From Macropodus opercularis (taxonomy: Eukaryota; Chordata; Actinopteri; Anabantiformes; Osphronemidae), in assembly GCA_030770545.1 (NCBI GenBank), contig CM061106.1, positions 1,002,001 through 1,066,000 of the forward strand: 64,000 bases of DNA. The letters run 5' to 3'. The notes beneath the pieces are model-generated. The model ran no database searches. It was not told the DNA's origin and saw only the letters and a program-made list of their open reading frames with translations. The number at the start of each line of letters is the position of its first letter. The first letter of the stretch is position 1. Positions 11,901-22,743 of the stretch are shown one piece after another. Both the position numbers and the translations under genes were made by a program.

Positions 11901-14900
11901 ACCTGAGCAACTGGTCCTCATGGTGTTGCAGGGAGTTACGTTGTCACCGTTAGGTTTCCCTCCCTTTGCCAACAGAGACACTGTTGCAGTCTACACATGT
12001 GTAGTGATGAAGTCCTTCGCTGGTGACTCCACGCTGCAGTGGAGATTCCCTCAACGTGTCTCCCACTGTGCTGGTCAACGCTGCCCCTAGAAGAACAAGA
12101 GTGTTACTGGTGATCATCTCAATCATGTTGATTAAGCATAAAAGGAATGAACATATTTACAAATGTCTCCACAAAGAAACGTGTTGCAGTTAAAAAGTAA
12201 ATATATCTATTAGGAACTATTAAAAACGCAGCTTCGTTAAATGTGTCTTTGCAAGTCAGTAAAACTTTCATTCTAATACTATTCTGAGATTTTGTTAAAT
12301 ATATAAATCCTCTGAATAATACTGTTGTGGGTGTTTGTTTTGAGGTGCTTCCACCCTGAGCAAGCACTAGGAGACAGTGGAGAGGAAAAACTCCCTTTGA
12401 AGGAAGAAACCTCGGGCAGAACCGGGCTCAGGGTGGGCGGTCGTCTGCCTCGACCGGTGATGCTGAGGTTTTCTCACACACTACATAAAAAGAAACTTGT
12501 CTCTGTCAGTGCTCAGTGGTTGCGTCAGTACCTGGTTTGGTCGGATCCAACACTGACGCTGATTCATAGGAGTTGTCCCGTCTTGGTCCTCGGTGCAGTA
12601 GCCAGACAGCTTGCAGGGAATTCACCTGAGCAACTGGTCCTCATGGTGTTGCAGGGAGTTACGTTGTCACCGTTAGGTTTCCCTCCCTTTGCCACCAGAG
12701 ACACTGTTGCAGTCTACACATGTGTAGTGATGAAGTCCTTCGCTGGTGACTCCACGCTGCAGTGGAGATTCCCTCAACGTGTCTCCCACTGTGCTGGTCA
12801 ACGCTGCCCCTAGAAGAACAAGAGTGTTACTGGTGATCATCTCAATCATGTTGATTAAGCATAACAGGAATGAACATATTTACAAATGTCTCCACAAAGA
12901 AACGTGTTGCAGTTAAAAAGTAAATGTATCTATTAGGAACTATTAAAAACGCAGCTTCGTTAAATGTGTCTTTGCAAGTCAGTAAAACTTTCATTCTAAT
13001 ACTATTCTGAGATTTCCTTAAATATATAAATCCTCTGAATAATACTGTTGTGGGTGTTTGTTTAGAGGTGCTTCCACCCTGAGCAAGCACTAGGAGACAG
13101 TGGAGAGGAAAAACTCCCTTTGAAGGAAGAAACCTCGGGCAGAACCAGGCTCAGGGTGGGCGGTCGTCTGCCTCGACCGGTGATGCTGAGGTTTTCTCAC
13201 ACACTACATAAAAAGAAACTTGTCTCTGTCAGTGCTCAGTGGTTGCGTCAGTACCTGGTTTGGTCGGATCCAACACTGACGCTGGTTCATAGGAGTTGTC
13301 CCGTCTTGGTCCTCGGTGCAGTAGCCAGACAGCTTGCAGGGAATTCACCTGAGCAACTGGTCCTCATGGTGTTGCAGGGAGTTACGTTGTCACCGTTAGG
13401 TTTCCCTCCCTTTGCCACCAGAGACACTGTTGCAGTCTACACATGTGTAGTGATGAAGTCCTTCGCTGGTGACTCCACGCTGCAGTGGAGATTCCCTCAA
13501 CGTGTCTCCCACTGTGCTGGTCAACGCTGCCCCTAGAAGAACAAGAGTGTTACTGGTGATCATCTCAATCATGTTGATTGAGCAGGAATAGAAATACTTA
13601 CAAATGTCTCCACAAAGAAACATGTTGCAGTTAAAAAGTAAATGTATCTATTAGGAACTATTAAAAACGCAGCTTCGTTAAATGTGTCTTTGCAAGTCAG
13701 TAAAACTTTCATTCTAATACTATTCTGAGATTTTGTTAAATATATAAATCCTCTGAATAATACTGTTGTGGGTGTTTGTTTAGAGGTGCTTCCACCCTGA
13801 GCAAGCACTAGGCCACAGTGGAGAGGAAAAACTCCCTTTGAAGGAAGAAACCTCGGGCAGAACCAGGCTCAGGGTGGGCGGTCGTCTGCCTCGACCGGTG
13901 ATGCTGAGGTTTTCTCACACACTACATAAAAAGAAACTTGTCTCTGTCAGTGCTCAGTGGTTGCGTCAGTACCTGGTTTGGTCGGATCCAACACTGACGC
14001 TGGTTCATAGGAGTTGTCCCGTCCTGGTCCTCGGTGCAGTAGCCAGACAGCTTGCAGGGAATTCACCTGAGCAACTGGTCCTCATGGTGTTGCAGGGAGT
14101 TACGTTGTCACCGTTAGGTTTCCCTCCCTTTGCCACCAGAGACACTGTTGCAGTCTACACATGTGTAGTGATGAAGTCCTTCGCTGGTGACTCCACGCTG
14201 CAGTGGAGATTCCCTCAACGTGTCTCCCACTGTGCTGGTCAACGCTGCCCCTAGAAGAACAAGAGTGTTACTGGTGATCATCTCAATCATGTTGATTGAG
14301 CAGGAATAGAAATATTTACAAATGTCTCCACAAAGAAACGTGTTGCAGTTAAAAAGTAAATGTATCTATTAGGAACTATTAAAAACGCAGCTTCGTTAAA
14401 TGTGTCTTTGCAAGTCAGTAAAACTTTCATTCTAATACTATTCTGAGATTTCCTTAAATATATAAATCCTCTGAATAATACTGTTGTGGGTGTTTGTTTT
14501 GAGGCGCTTCCACCCTGAGCAAGCACTAGGAGACAGTGGAGAGGAAAAACTCCCTTTGAAGGAAGAAACCTCGGGCAGAACCGGGCTCAGGGTGGGCGGT
14601 CGTCTGCCTCGACAGGTGATGCTGAGGTTTTCTCACACACTACATAAAAAGAAACTTGTCTCTGTCAGTGGTTGCGTCAGTACCTGGTTTGGTCGGATCC
14701 AACACTGACGCTGGTTCATAGGAGTTGTCCCGTCTTGGTCCTCGGTGCAGTAGCCAGACAGCTTGCAGGGAATTCACCTGAGCAACTGGTCCTCATGGTG
14801 TTGCAGGGAGTTACGTTGTCACCGTTAGGTTTCCCTCCCTTTGCCACCAGAGACACTGTTGCAGTCTACACATGTGTAGTGATGAAGTCCTTCGCTGGTG

Positions 14901-17900
14901 ACTCCACGCTGCAGTGGAGATTCCCTCAACGTGTCTCCCACTGTGCTGGTCAACGCTGCCCCTAGAAGAACAAGAGTGTTACTGGTGATCATCTCAATCA
15001 TGTTGATTGAGCAGGAATAGAAATATTTACAAATGTCTCCACAAAGAAACGTGTTGCAGTTAAAAAGTAAATGTATCTATTAGGAACTATTAAAAACACA
15101 GCTTCGTTAAATGTGTCTTTGCAAGTCAGTAAAACTTTCATTCTAATACTATTCTGAGATTTTGTTAAATATATAAATCCTCTGAATAATACTGTTGTGG
15201 GTGTTTGTTTTGAGGTGCTTCCACCCTGAGCAAGCACTAGGAGACAGTGGAGTGGAAAAACTCCCTTTGAAGGAAGAAACCTCGGGCAGAACCAGGCTCA
15301 GGGTGGGCGGTCGTCTGCCTCGACCGGTGATGCTGAGGTTTTCTCACACACTACATAAAAAGAAACTTGTCTCTGTCAGTGCTCAGTGGTTGCGTCAGTA
15401 CCTGGTTTGGTCGGATCCAACACTGACGCTGGTTCATAGGAGTTGTCCCGTCTTGGTCCTCGGTGCAGTAGCCAGACAGCTTGCAGGGAATTCACCTGAG
15501 CAACTGGTCCTCATGGTGTTGCAGGGAGTTACGTTGTCACCGTTAGGTTTCCCTCCCTTTGCCACCAGAGACACTGTTGCAGTCTACACATGTGTAGTGA
15601 TGAAGTCCTTCGCTGGTGACTCCACGCTGCAGTGGAGATTCCCTCAACGTGTCTCCCACTGTGCTGGTCAACGCTGCCCCTAGAAGAACAAGAGTGTTAC
15701 TGGTGATCATCTCAATCATGTTGATTAAGCATAAAAGGAATGAACATATTTACAAATGTCTCCACAAAGAAACGTGTTGCAGTTAAAAAGTAAATGTATC
15801 TATTAGGAACTATTAAAAACGCAGCTTCGTTAAATGTGTCTTTGCAAGTCAGTAAAACTTTCATTCTAATACTATTCTGAGATTTCCTTAAATATATAAA
15901 TCCTCTGAATAATACTGTTGTGGGTGTTTGTTTAGAGGTGCTTCCACCCTGAGCAAGCACTAGGAGACAGTGGAGAGGAAAAACTCCCTTTGAAGGAAGA
16001 AACCTCGGGCAGAACCAGGCTCAGGGTGGGCGGTCGTCTGCCTCGACCGGTGATGCTGAGGTTTTCTCACACACTACATAAAAAGAAACTTGTCTCTGTC
16101 AGTGCTCAGTGGTTGCGTCAGTACCTGGTTTGGTCGGATCCAACACTGACGCTGGTTCATAGGAGTTGTCCCGTCTTGGTCCTCGGTGCAGTAGCCAGAC
16201 AGCTTGCAGGGAATTCACCTGAGCAACTGGTCCTCATGGTGTTGCAGGGAGTTACGTTGTCACCGTTAGGTTTCCCTCCCTTTGCCACCAGAGACACTGT
16301 TGCAGTCTACACATGTGTAGTGATGAAGTCCTTCGCTGGTGACTCCACGCTGCAGTGGAGATTCCCTCAACGTGTCTCCCACTGTGCTGGTCAACGCTGC
16401 CCCTAGAAGAACAAGAGTGTTACTGGTGATCATCTCAATCATGTTGATTGAGCAGGAATAGAAATACTTACAAATGTCTCCACAAAGAAACATGTTGCAG
16501 TTAAAAAGTAAATGTATCTATTAGGAACTATTAAAAACGCAGCTTCGTTAAATGTGTCTTTGCAAGTCAGTAAAACTTTCATTCTAATACTATTCTGAGA
16601 TTTCCTTAAATATATAAATCCTCTGAATAATACTGTTGTGGGTGTTTGTTTAGAGGTGCTTCCACCCTGAGCAAGCACTAGGCCACAGTGGAGAGGAAAA
16701 ACTCCCTTTGAAGGAAGAAACCTCGGGCAGAACCAGGCTCAGGGTGGGCGGTCGTCTGCCTCGACCGGTGATGCTGAGGTTTTCTCACACACTACATAAA
16801 AAGAAACTTGTCTCTGTCAGTGCTCAGTGGTTGCGTCAGTACCTGGTTTGGTCGGATCCAACACTGACGCTGGTTCATAGGAGTTGTCCCGTCCTGGTCC
16901 TCGGTGCAGTAGCCAGACAGCTTGCAGGGAATTCACCTGAGCAACTGGTCCTCATGGTGTTGCAGGGAGTTACGTTGTCACCGTTAGGTTTCCCTCCCTT
17001 TGCCACCAGAGACACTGTTGCAGTCTACACATGTGTAGTGATGAAGTCCTTCGCTGGTGACTCCACGCTGCAGTGGAGATTCCCTCAACGTGTCTCCCAC
17101 TGTGCTGGTCAACGCTGCCCCTAGAAGAACAAGAGTGTTACTGGTGATCATCTCAATCATGTTGATTAAGCATAACAGGAATGAACATATTTACAAATGT
17201 CTCCACAAAGAAACGTGTTGCAGTTAAAAAGTAAATGTATCTATTAGGAACTATTAAAAACGCAGCTTCGTTAAATGTGTCTTTGCAAGTCAGTAAAACT
17301 TTCATTCTAATACTATTCTGAGATTTCCTTAAATATATAAATCCTCTGAATAATACTGTTGTGGGTGTTTGTTTAGAGGTGCTTCCACCCTGAGCAAGCA
17401 CTAGGAGACAGTGGAGAGGAAAAACTCCCTTTGAAGGAAGAAACCTCGGGCAGAACCAGGCTCAGGGTGGGCGGTCGTCTGCCTCGACCGGTGATGCTGA
17501 GGTTTTCTCACACACTACATAAAAAGAAACTTGTCTCTGTCAGTGCTCAGTGGTTGCGTCAGTACCTGGTTTGGTCGGATCCAACACTGACGCTGGTTCA
17601 TAGGAGTTGTCCCGTCTTGGTCCTCGGTGCAGTAGCCAGACAGCTTGCAGGGAATTCACCTGAGCAACTGGTCCTCATGGTGTTGCAGGGAGTTACGTTG
17701 TCACCGTTAGGTTTCCCTCCCTTTGCCACCAGAGACACTGTTGCAGTCTACACATGTGTAGTGATGAAGTCCTTCGCTGGTGACTCCACGCTGCAGTGGA
17801 GATTCCCTCAACGTGTCTCCCACTGTGCTGGTCAACGCTGCCCCTAGAAGAACAAGAGTGTTACTGGTGATCATCTCAATCATGTTGATTGAGCAGGAAT

Positions 17901-19395
17901 AGAAATATTTACAAATGTCTCCACAAAGAAACGTGTTGCAGTTAAAAAGTAAATGTATCTATTAGGAACTATTAAAAACGCAGCTTCGTTAAATGTGTCT
18001 TTGCAAGTCAGTAAAACTTTCATTCTAATACTATTCTGAGATTTCCTTAAATATATAAATCCTCTGAATAATACTGTTGTGGGTGTTTGTTTTGAGGCGC
18101 TTCCACCCTGAGCAAGCACTAGGAAACAGTGGAGAGGAAAAACTCCCTTTGAAGGAAGAAACCTCGGGCAGAACCAGGCTCAGGGTGGACGGTCGTCTGC
18201 CTCGACCGGTGATGCTGAGGTTTTCTCACACACTACATAAAAAGAAACTTGTCTCTGTCAGTGCTCAGTGGTTGCGTCAGTACCTGGTTTGGTCGGATCC
18301 AACACTGACGCTGGTTCATAGGAGTTGTCCCGTCCTGGTCCTCGGTGCAGTAGCCAGACAGCTTGCAGGGAATTCACCTGAGCAACTGGTCCTCATGGTG
18401 TTGCAGGGAGTTACGTTGTCACCGTTAGGTTTCCCTCCCTTTGCCACCAGAGACACTGTTGCAGTCTACACATGTGTAGTGATGAAGTCCTTCACTGGTG
18501 ACTTCACGCTGCAGTGGAGATTCCCTCAACGTGTCTCCCACTGTGCTGGTCAACGCTGCCCCTAGAAGAACAAGAGTGTTACTGGTGATCATCTCAATCA
18601 TGTTGATTAAGCATAACAGGAATGAACATATTTACAAATGTCTCCACAAAGAAACGTGTTGCAGTTAAAAAGTAAATGTATCTATTAGGAACTATTAAAA
18701 ACGCAGTTTCGTTAAATGTGTCTTTGCAAGTCAGTGAAACTTTCATTCTAATACTATTCTGAGATTTCCTTAAATATATAAATCCTCTGAATAATACTGT
18801 TGTGGGTGTTTGTTTTGAGGTGCTTCCACGCTGAGCAAGCACTAGGAGACAGTAGAGAGGAAAAACTCCCTTTGAAGGAAGAAACCTCGGGCAGAACCAG
18901 GCTCAGGGTGGGCGGTCGTCTGCCTCGACCGGTGATGCTGAGGTTTTCTCACACACTACATAAAAAGAAACTTGTCTCTGTCAGTGCTCAGTGGTTGCGT
19001 CAGTACCTGGTTTGGTCGGATCCAACACGGACGCTGGTTCATAGGAGTTGTCCCGTCCTGGTCCTCGGTGCAGTAGCCAGACAGCTTGCAGGGAATTCAC
19101 CTGAGCAACTGGTCCTCATGGTGTTGCAGGGAGTTACGTTGTCACCGTTAGGTTTCCCTCCCTTTGCCACCAGAGACACTGTTGCAGTCTACACATGTGT
19201 AGTGATGAAGTCCTTCGCTGGTGACTCCACGCTGCAGTGGAGATTCCCTCAACGTGTCTCCCACTGTGCTGGTCAACGCTGCCCCTAGAAGAACAAGAGT
19301 GTTACTGGTCTATTAGGAACTATTAAAAGCGCAGCTTCGTTAAATGTGTCTTTGCAAGTCAGTAAAACTTTCATTCTAATACTGAGATTTTGTTA
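2950..19395. repeat. 16.4 kb macrosatellite array, 23 units of about 711-723 bp
   Basis: Head-to-tail units share the anchor 'gttgtgggtgtttgttt'. Anchors start at 2972, 3695, 4411, 5129, 5852, 6570, 7288, 7999, 8722, 9445, 10168, 10886, 11602, 12325, 13048, 13766, 14484, 15195, 15918, 16636, 17359, 18077 and 18800. Unit lengths are set by two indels: a 5-bp difference after 'catgttgatt' (aagcataa... versus gagcagg/gaggagg) and a 7-bp deletion of 'gctcagt'. Units differ at a handful of diagnostic bases, so the array has been strongly homogenised. The plus strand has a 162-codon open frame in 11 units. It has no ATG at its start, a TAG in 8 units and a frameshift in 4, so I do not call it a gene. 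Each unit has an AT-rich 'aaatatataaatcc' stretch just before the anchor. The block 'aaactccctttgaaggaag' followed by 'cctgcctcgacc'-like text resembles a repeat I recall from many teleost loci, but I cannot name its family. Confidence 0.95.
18800..19395. repeat. Terminal, internally deleted satellite unit
   Basis: The last unit of the array lacks about 90 bp between 'gtgttactggt' and 'ctattaggaac' near 19310 and then breaks off in 'actgagattttgttaattc' at about 19395, where unrelated TACTAC-rich DNA begins. It also carries private changes ('ccacgctgagc', 'acagtagagagg'), as expected for an edge unit that escapes homogenisation. Confidence 0.85.
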
Positions 19396-19404
19396 ATTCC
19401 TACC

Positions 19405-19645
19405 CCCCCCTACACAGCTACTACTACAATAGTAGGACACTATCATCACTAGTAGTACTTCTACTCTTTCACTAGTATTATACTACCATAACACAACTAC
19501 TACTGTCCTACTGGTACAACACTAATACCATTACTACTACACTTCTACTAGTACTATTTTACTACTCCTTTACTACTATTATTATGACCCTTCTACTACT
19601 ACTACTGTGATACTACTACGACACTTCTACTACAATACTAACTAA
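19405..19645. repeat. Degenerate (TACTAC) microsatellite
   Basis: About 240 bases dominated by TAC/CTA triplets and imperfect ACTACTACA runs, preceded by a run of eight C. It directly abuts the right end of the macrosatellite. Confidence 0.85.
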
Positions 19646-20509
19646 AACTTTTGAGTGGGTGGCCCAACAGCCCAGTAAGACTCATTCTACATGACACTAA
19701 AGACACAGGCCCCTCAGTATCACTGACTGTTTGCATGGCCTTGTAAGGGACGGTAACTTTTTCGTCCCTTGCAGTGCAATACAAACAATAATGAACATAG
19801 ATTGAGAGAGTGGCCCAGCATGCCAGCACTCCTCCTCCTACCTGGGATGACACACACTGACCATTTCATCAATGACACAACACAACCCAGAAACACGTTT
19901 AAATAGAGATAAACTGCTTAACTACCTCCTCGATCCACAGTGTCCATGAGCTGTTATCCTTCCCTGCGCAGCCTCAAAGGTCCAGTCTGTGACTCAGTGT
20001 AGAGCTGCTGCCTTTTCCATGACTCGCTCCTGTCTGCATGTAGAAAGGAGGTTAGCAAGGCCCAGTATCACTGGTTCAACAACAGTGTGAGCCAGAACCA
20101 GGAACCAAGCAACACTGAGACAACGTGTTTTGACATATTTTCTGAGAAATGAAGTGAATCTGTTTGCATCTTTAAGGATACGAGCAAATCCAGTATTTAC
20201 AAGCAAATATAAGCAATGTTAGCAAACAGAAAAAGGTGCAGCTAAACATGCAGGTCAGGTCAGTTAACTTCTCAGCACACTCTGGTTCGACTGATCACAA
20301 AATATAAGTCAAATAAACTTTTGATCTCAACTATAAATTGTCTGATCTGTGTCTCTGTCTGCTGTGGAATCAACTGGAAAAGACTGTTTACTGTTACTAA
20401 GCAAATAAGTCTAAGTGATGTTACCAATAACTATGTCAACACTGCATTTAGTTCACTGTTAGACACTGATGGTTTCAGTCAGCATTTAACAAACCCACTC
20501 ACTGACTAA
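19646..20509. other. Intergenic stretch, nothing recognised
   Basis: No domain-like frame longer than about 70 codons, no clear repeat partner elsewhere in the window and no RNA gene seen. Confidence 0.4.
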
Positions 20510-20645
20510 AGCAGACGAACCAAACACTAGAAAGACAGTGACTCCAACTAATTACCTGAATCCAGCATTGAAAGACAGTTTAACACTATATAAAAGCACT
20601 TCAGGTTCAGAACCACATATTATTCATCATTAAATGAAGAAAATG
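20510..20645. repeat. Dispersed block shared with 47250-47390
   Basis: The text around 'ggaaagacagttta'-type sequence, a 'tataaaag'/'cataaaaag' stretch and 'catcattaa' is shared with 47250-47390 in the same orientation at moderate identity. It includes a TATA-like segment (actatataaaagca near 20585). Function unknown. Confidence 0.6.
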
Positions 20646-20654
20646 TGACAGAAG

Positions 20655-21550
20655 CATGAAGATAAACTAAACACAAGAAATAAGAAATATAACTAAATAA
20701 AGACAGTAAAATTAGCACTGAGCTCAGCTGTAAACATCCTACCTGTGTCTCTGTCCGTTGTGGAAACGGCTGAAAGATTGTTGTCCCGTAGCTGGAGACG
20801 ACAGTCTGTGACGTCACCTGAGTCAGAGGCCAATCAGTAAGTACATATTTTATCACAAGCAATATAATTTTTAACTTTATGATATTGAAAACTAAACTAA
20901 ATATTTGTCAGTCAATAAGTCAGATAAACATTTTGACATGGTAGAGACACAAATTAATTACTGGCCTATTAGAAACTGGCAGCCAGCGAGCTATAGGTTA
21001 GCTAACCATCAGTAGCAGCATTGAGGCTAATGCTTAGCAAGTAAAATGCTGACTCATTCAGAGAGAGAGTCCTTCTATCGGTGAACGTATCTAGTCTGTG
21101 TTTATCTGAATAAACTAAACACAAGAAATAAGAAATATAACAATGAATAAATATAGTAAAATTAACATTGAGCTCAGCTGGAAACATCCTACCTGTGTCT
21201 CTGTCCGTTGTGGAAATGACTGAAAGATTGTTGTCCCGTCGCTAGATACAACAGTCTGTGACGTCACCAGGGTCAGAGGCCAATCAGTAAGCAAACATTA
21301 TATTCCAGGCAAAATAATTTTTAATTTTATGAAATTGAAAACTAAACTGAATATTTGTCAGTCGATAAGTCAAAAAAACATTTTCAGATCGTAGAGACAC
21401 AAATTAATTACTGGCCTATTAGAAACTGGCAGCCAGCGAGCTACAGGTTAGCTAACCATCAGTAGCAGCATTGAGGCTAATGCTTAGCAAGTAAAATGCT
21501 AACTCATTCAGAGAGAGAGTCCTTCTATCATATGTGTTTACCTGAATAAA
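20655..21550. repeat. Tandem duplication, period about 448 bp
   Basis: Two adjacent copies begin with 'aactaaacacaagaaataag' at 20665 and 21113. Both contain the same sequence 'cctacctgtgtctctgtccg' and a CRE-like TGACGTCA (near 20808 and 21256); only the first copy adds an AP-1-like TGAGTCAG. Each ends in 'cagagagagagtccttctat'. Copies differ by scattered substitutions. The right copy runs into the proline-rich-gene promoter duplicate that starts near 21500. Confidence 0.85.
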
Positions 21551-21821
21551 GGCCAATAGGCGACGCGGCTTCAACTTCTGTCTGTGTAAAACGAGGAAAA
21601 GGGGTAATGTTGAATTTGAAAGATGATTCAACATTGACAGTCGGTCCGAAACGTCACAAGCTGCTCCAATGGATAAAGCTTGGTCGATGTTAAAAAGCGT
21701 TTGGTTAAATCCTTTAAGATAACTGTAGGTGTTAGCTGGGAGAATAATCCGTAGAATAATCCAAGTGTCGCTTCCAGTGCTGAAGTTCGTCACTGTCCAG
21801 AAGGATGGCTGTTAAGCTGGC

Positions 21822-21888
21822 AGCTAGCAGCTAGCGGCTGTCCCGCTAGCGGCTATCAGCTAGCATCTAGCGGCTAGTAGCCATCCTG
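21822..21888. repeat. GCTAGC/CTAGCGGCT cluster
   Basis: A short run of 'gctagcagctagcggct'-type units. Comparable clusters lie at 35505-35550 (TTAGCAATTAGC) and 45490-45550 (GTTAGCATTAGC), all near promoter-like duplicated blocks. Confidence 0.75.
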
Positions 21889-21984
21889 CAACAGGTCAAA
21901 AGTCAAAGTGCGAAGTGGACGTTTTAGAGGCCTGAGTTCTTTTGATAGGCTTGGTTCACGTCGAGTTCTGTTCCTGGGGTTAGG

Positions 21985-22342
21985 AATAAACAGATGATTA
22001 TACCAGGTTCAACTTTTATGTACATATTTGCATGATTGAATAAATATTTATACATGTTTTGTTATTTTCATAATTATATAGAGTCCTTCCTTAGGCCGGA
22101 ACCACCCTGACACACATCTGGTCTCATTACTCACCTTCTGGTTGAACTGCAGCTCAGAAAAACAGACACAACTCACTCAGACTTAAACACGTAAACTTTA
22201 TTAGTCAGTCAAGGATGGACAAAAAACAAACTGAATAAACACATGATTATACTACATCAGGTTCATCTTGTATGTACATATCTGCATGACTGAATAATTA
22301 TTTCTATATGTTTGATTCTTATAAATAAATAGAGTTCCTTAC
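21985..22342. repeat. Two-copy direct repeat, offset about 248 bp
   Basis: The stretch with 'gattatac', 'tatgtacatat', 'tgcatga' and 'tagagt' at 21985-22093 recurs at 22233-22342. A third copy is present at 35985-36060 within the other duplicate block. Confidence 0.7.
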
Positions 22343-22609
22343 TAACTCAGGAGCTGAACCAGAAAACCTGGAGGTGGTGTCATCACTGAGGAGACTTGAC
22401 TTCAGAGTCAGAGTGTTCACACAGCAGTGTTGGAGGCTCAGGCTTATCAACTTTAACATTAAATGTTGTGCTGTTATCACAATAGTGTTTGTGTTTATGC
22501 AGACATTTATTTCTCAGAATGATGGAAGATGAAAGAACTGACAATGTTTGTCTGTGTCATTCTTCTGCTCTAACTAATATATTTTTATTAAATCATCTCC
22601 AAAAACACG

Positions 22610-22680
22610 AAAAACATGAGTTCACCTTTCTATAAACCAACCGTAGCCTGTGATTGGTCCATCATCACTGTGACCACAAA
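22610..22680. repeat. Short duplicate of the Hsp30-relic flank (31735-31806)
   Basis: About 65 bases ('catgagttcacctt' through 'tgattggtccatcatcact') match 31735-31806 in the same orientation, i.e. the 3' end of the Hsp30-like relic. It suggests the duplicated blocks once carried more of that locus. Confidence 0.7.
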
Positions 22681-22743
22681 TGCATAGTTTCATCTAAATG
22701 AAGACTTTGGAATTTCCAACAACTGTCATATCTGTCAACCAGA

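Larger units (their letters stand above)
21500..22445. repeat. Decayed duplicate of the proline-rich gene's 5' region (35390-36405)
   Basis: Three separate stretches match the block upstream of the proline-rich gene, in the same order and orientation. 21695-21790 matches 35398-35480, 22086-22330 matches 35839-36060, and 22340-22445 matches 36325-36405. In the 35.6 kb copy the core promoter on the minus strand has a TATA box and CRE. Here the equivalent positions (near 21935-21955) read 'cttttgata' and 'cacgtcg', so both motifs are lost. Confidence 0.75.

Noticed and set aside
3489..18842. Repeated 79-82-codon minus-strand frames in each satellite unit
   Set aside because: They begin at GTG within the unit, have no recognised domain and vary at the end with the satellite indel; shadows of the repeat.
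2972..19288. Repeated 162-, 138- and 97-codon plus-strand frames as a tandem gene family
   Set aside because: They start at TTG, not ATG, and are broken by TAG in 8 units and a 7-bp deletion in 4. They match no family I know, and unit-to-unit identity is explained by array homogenisation.
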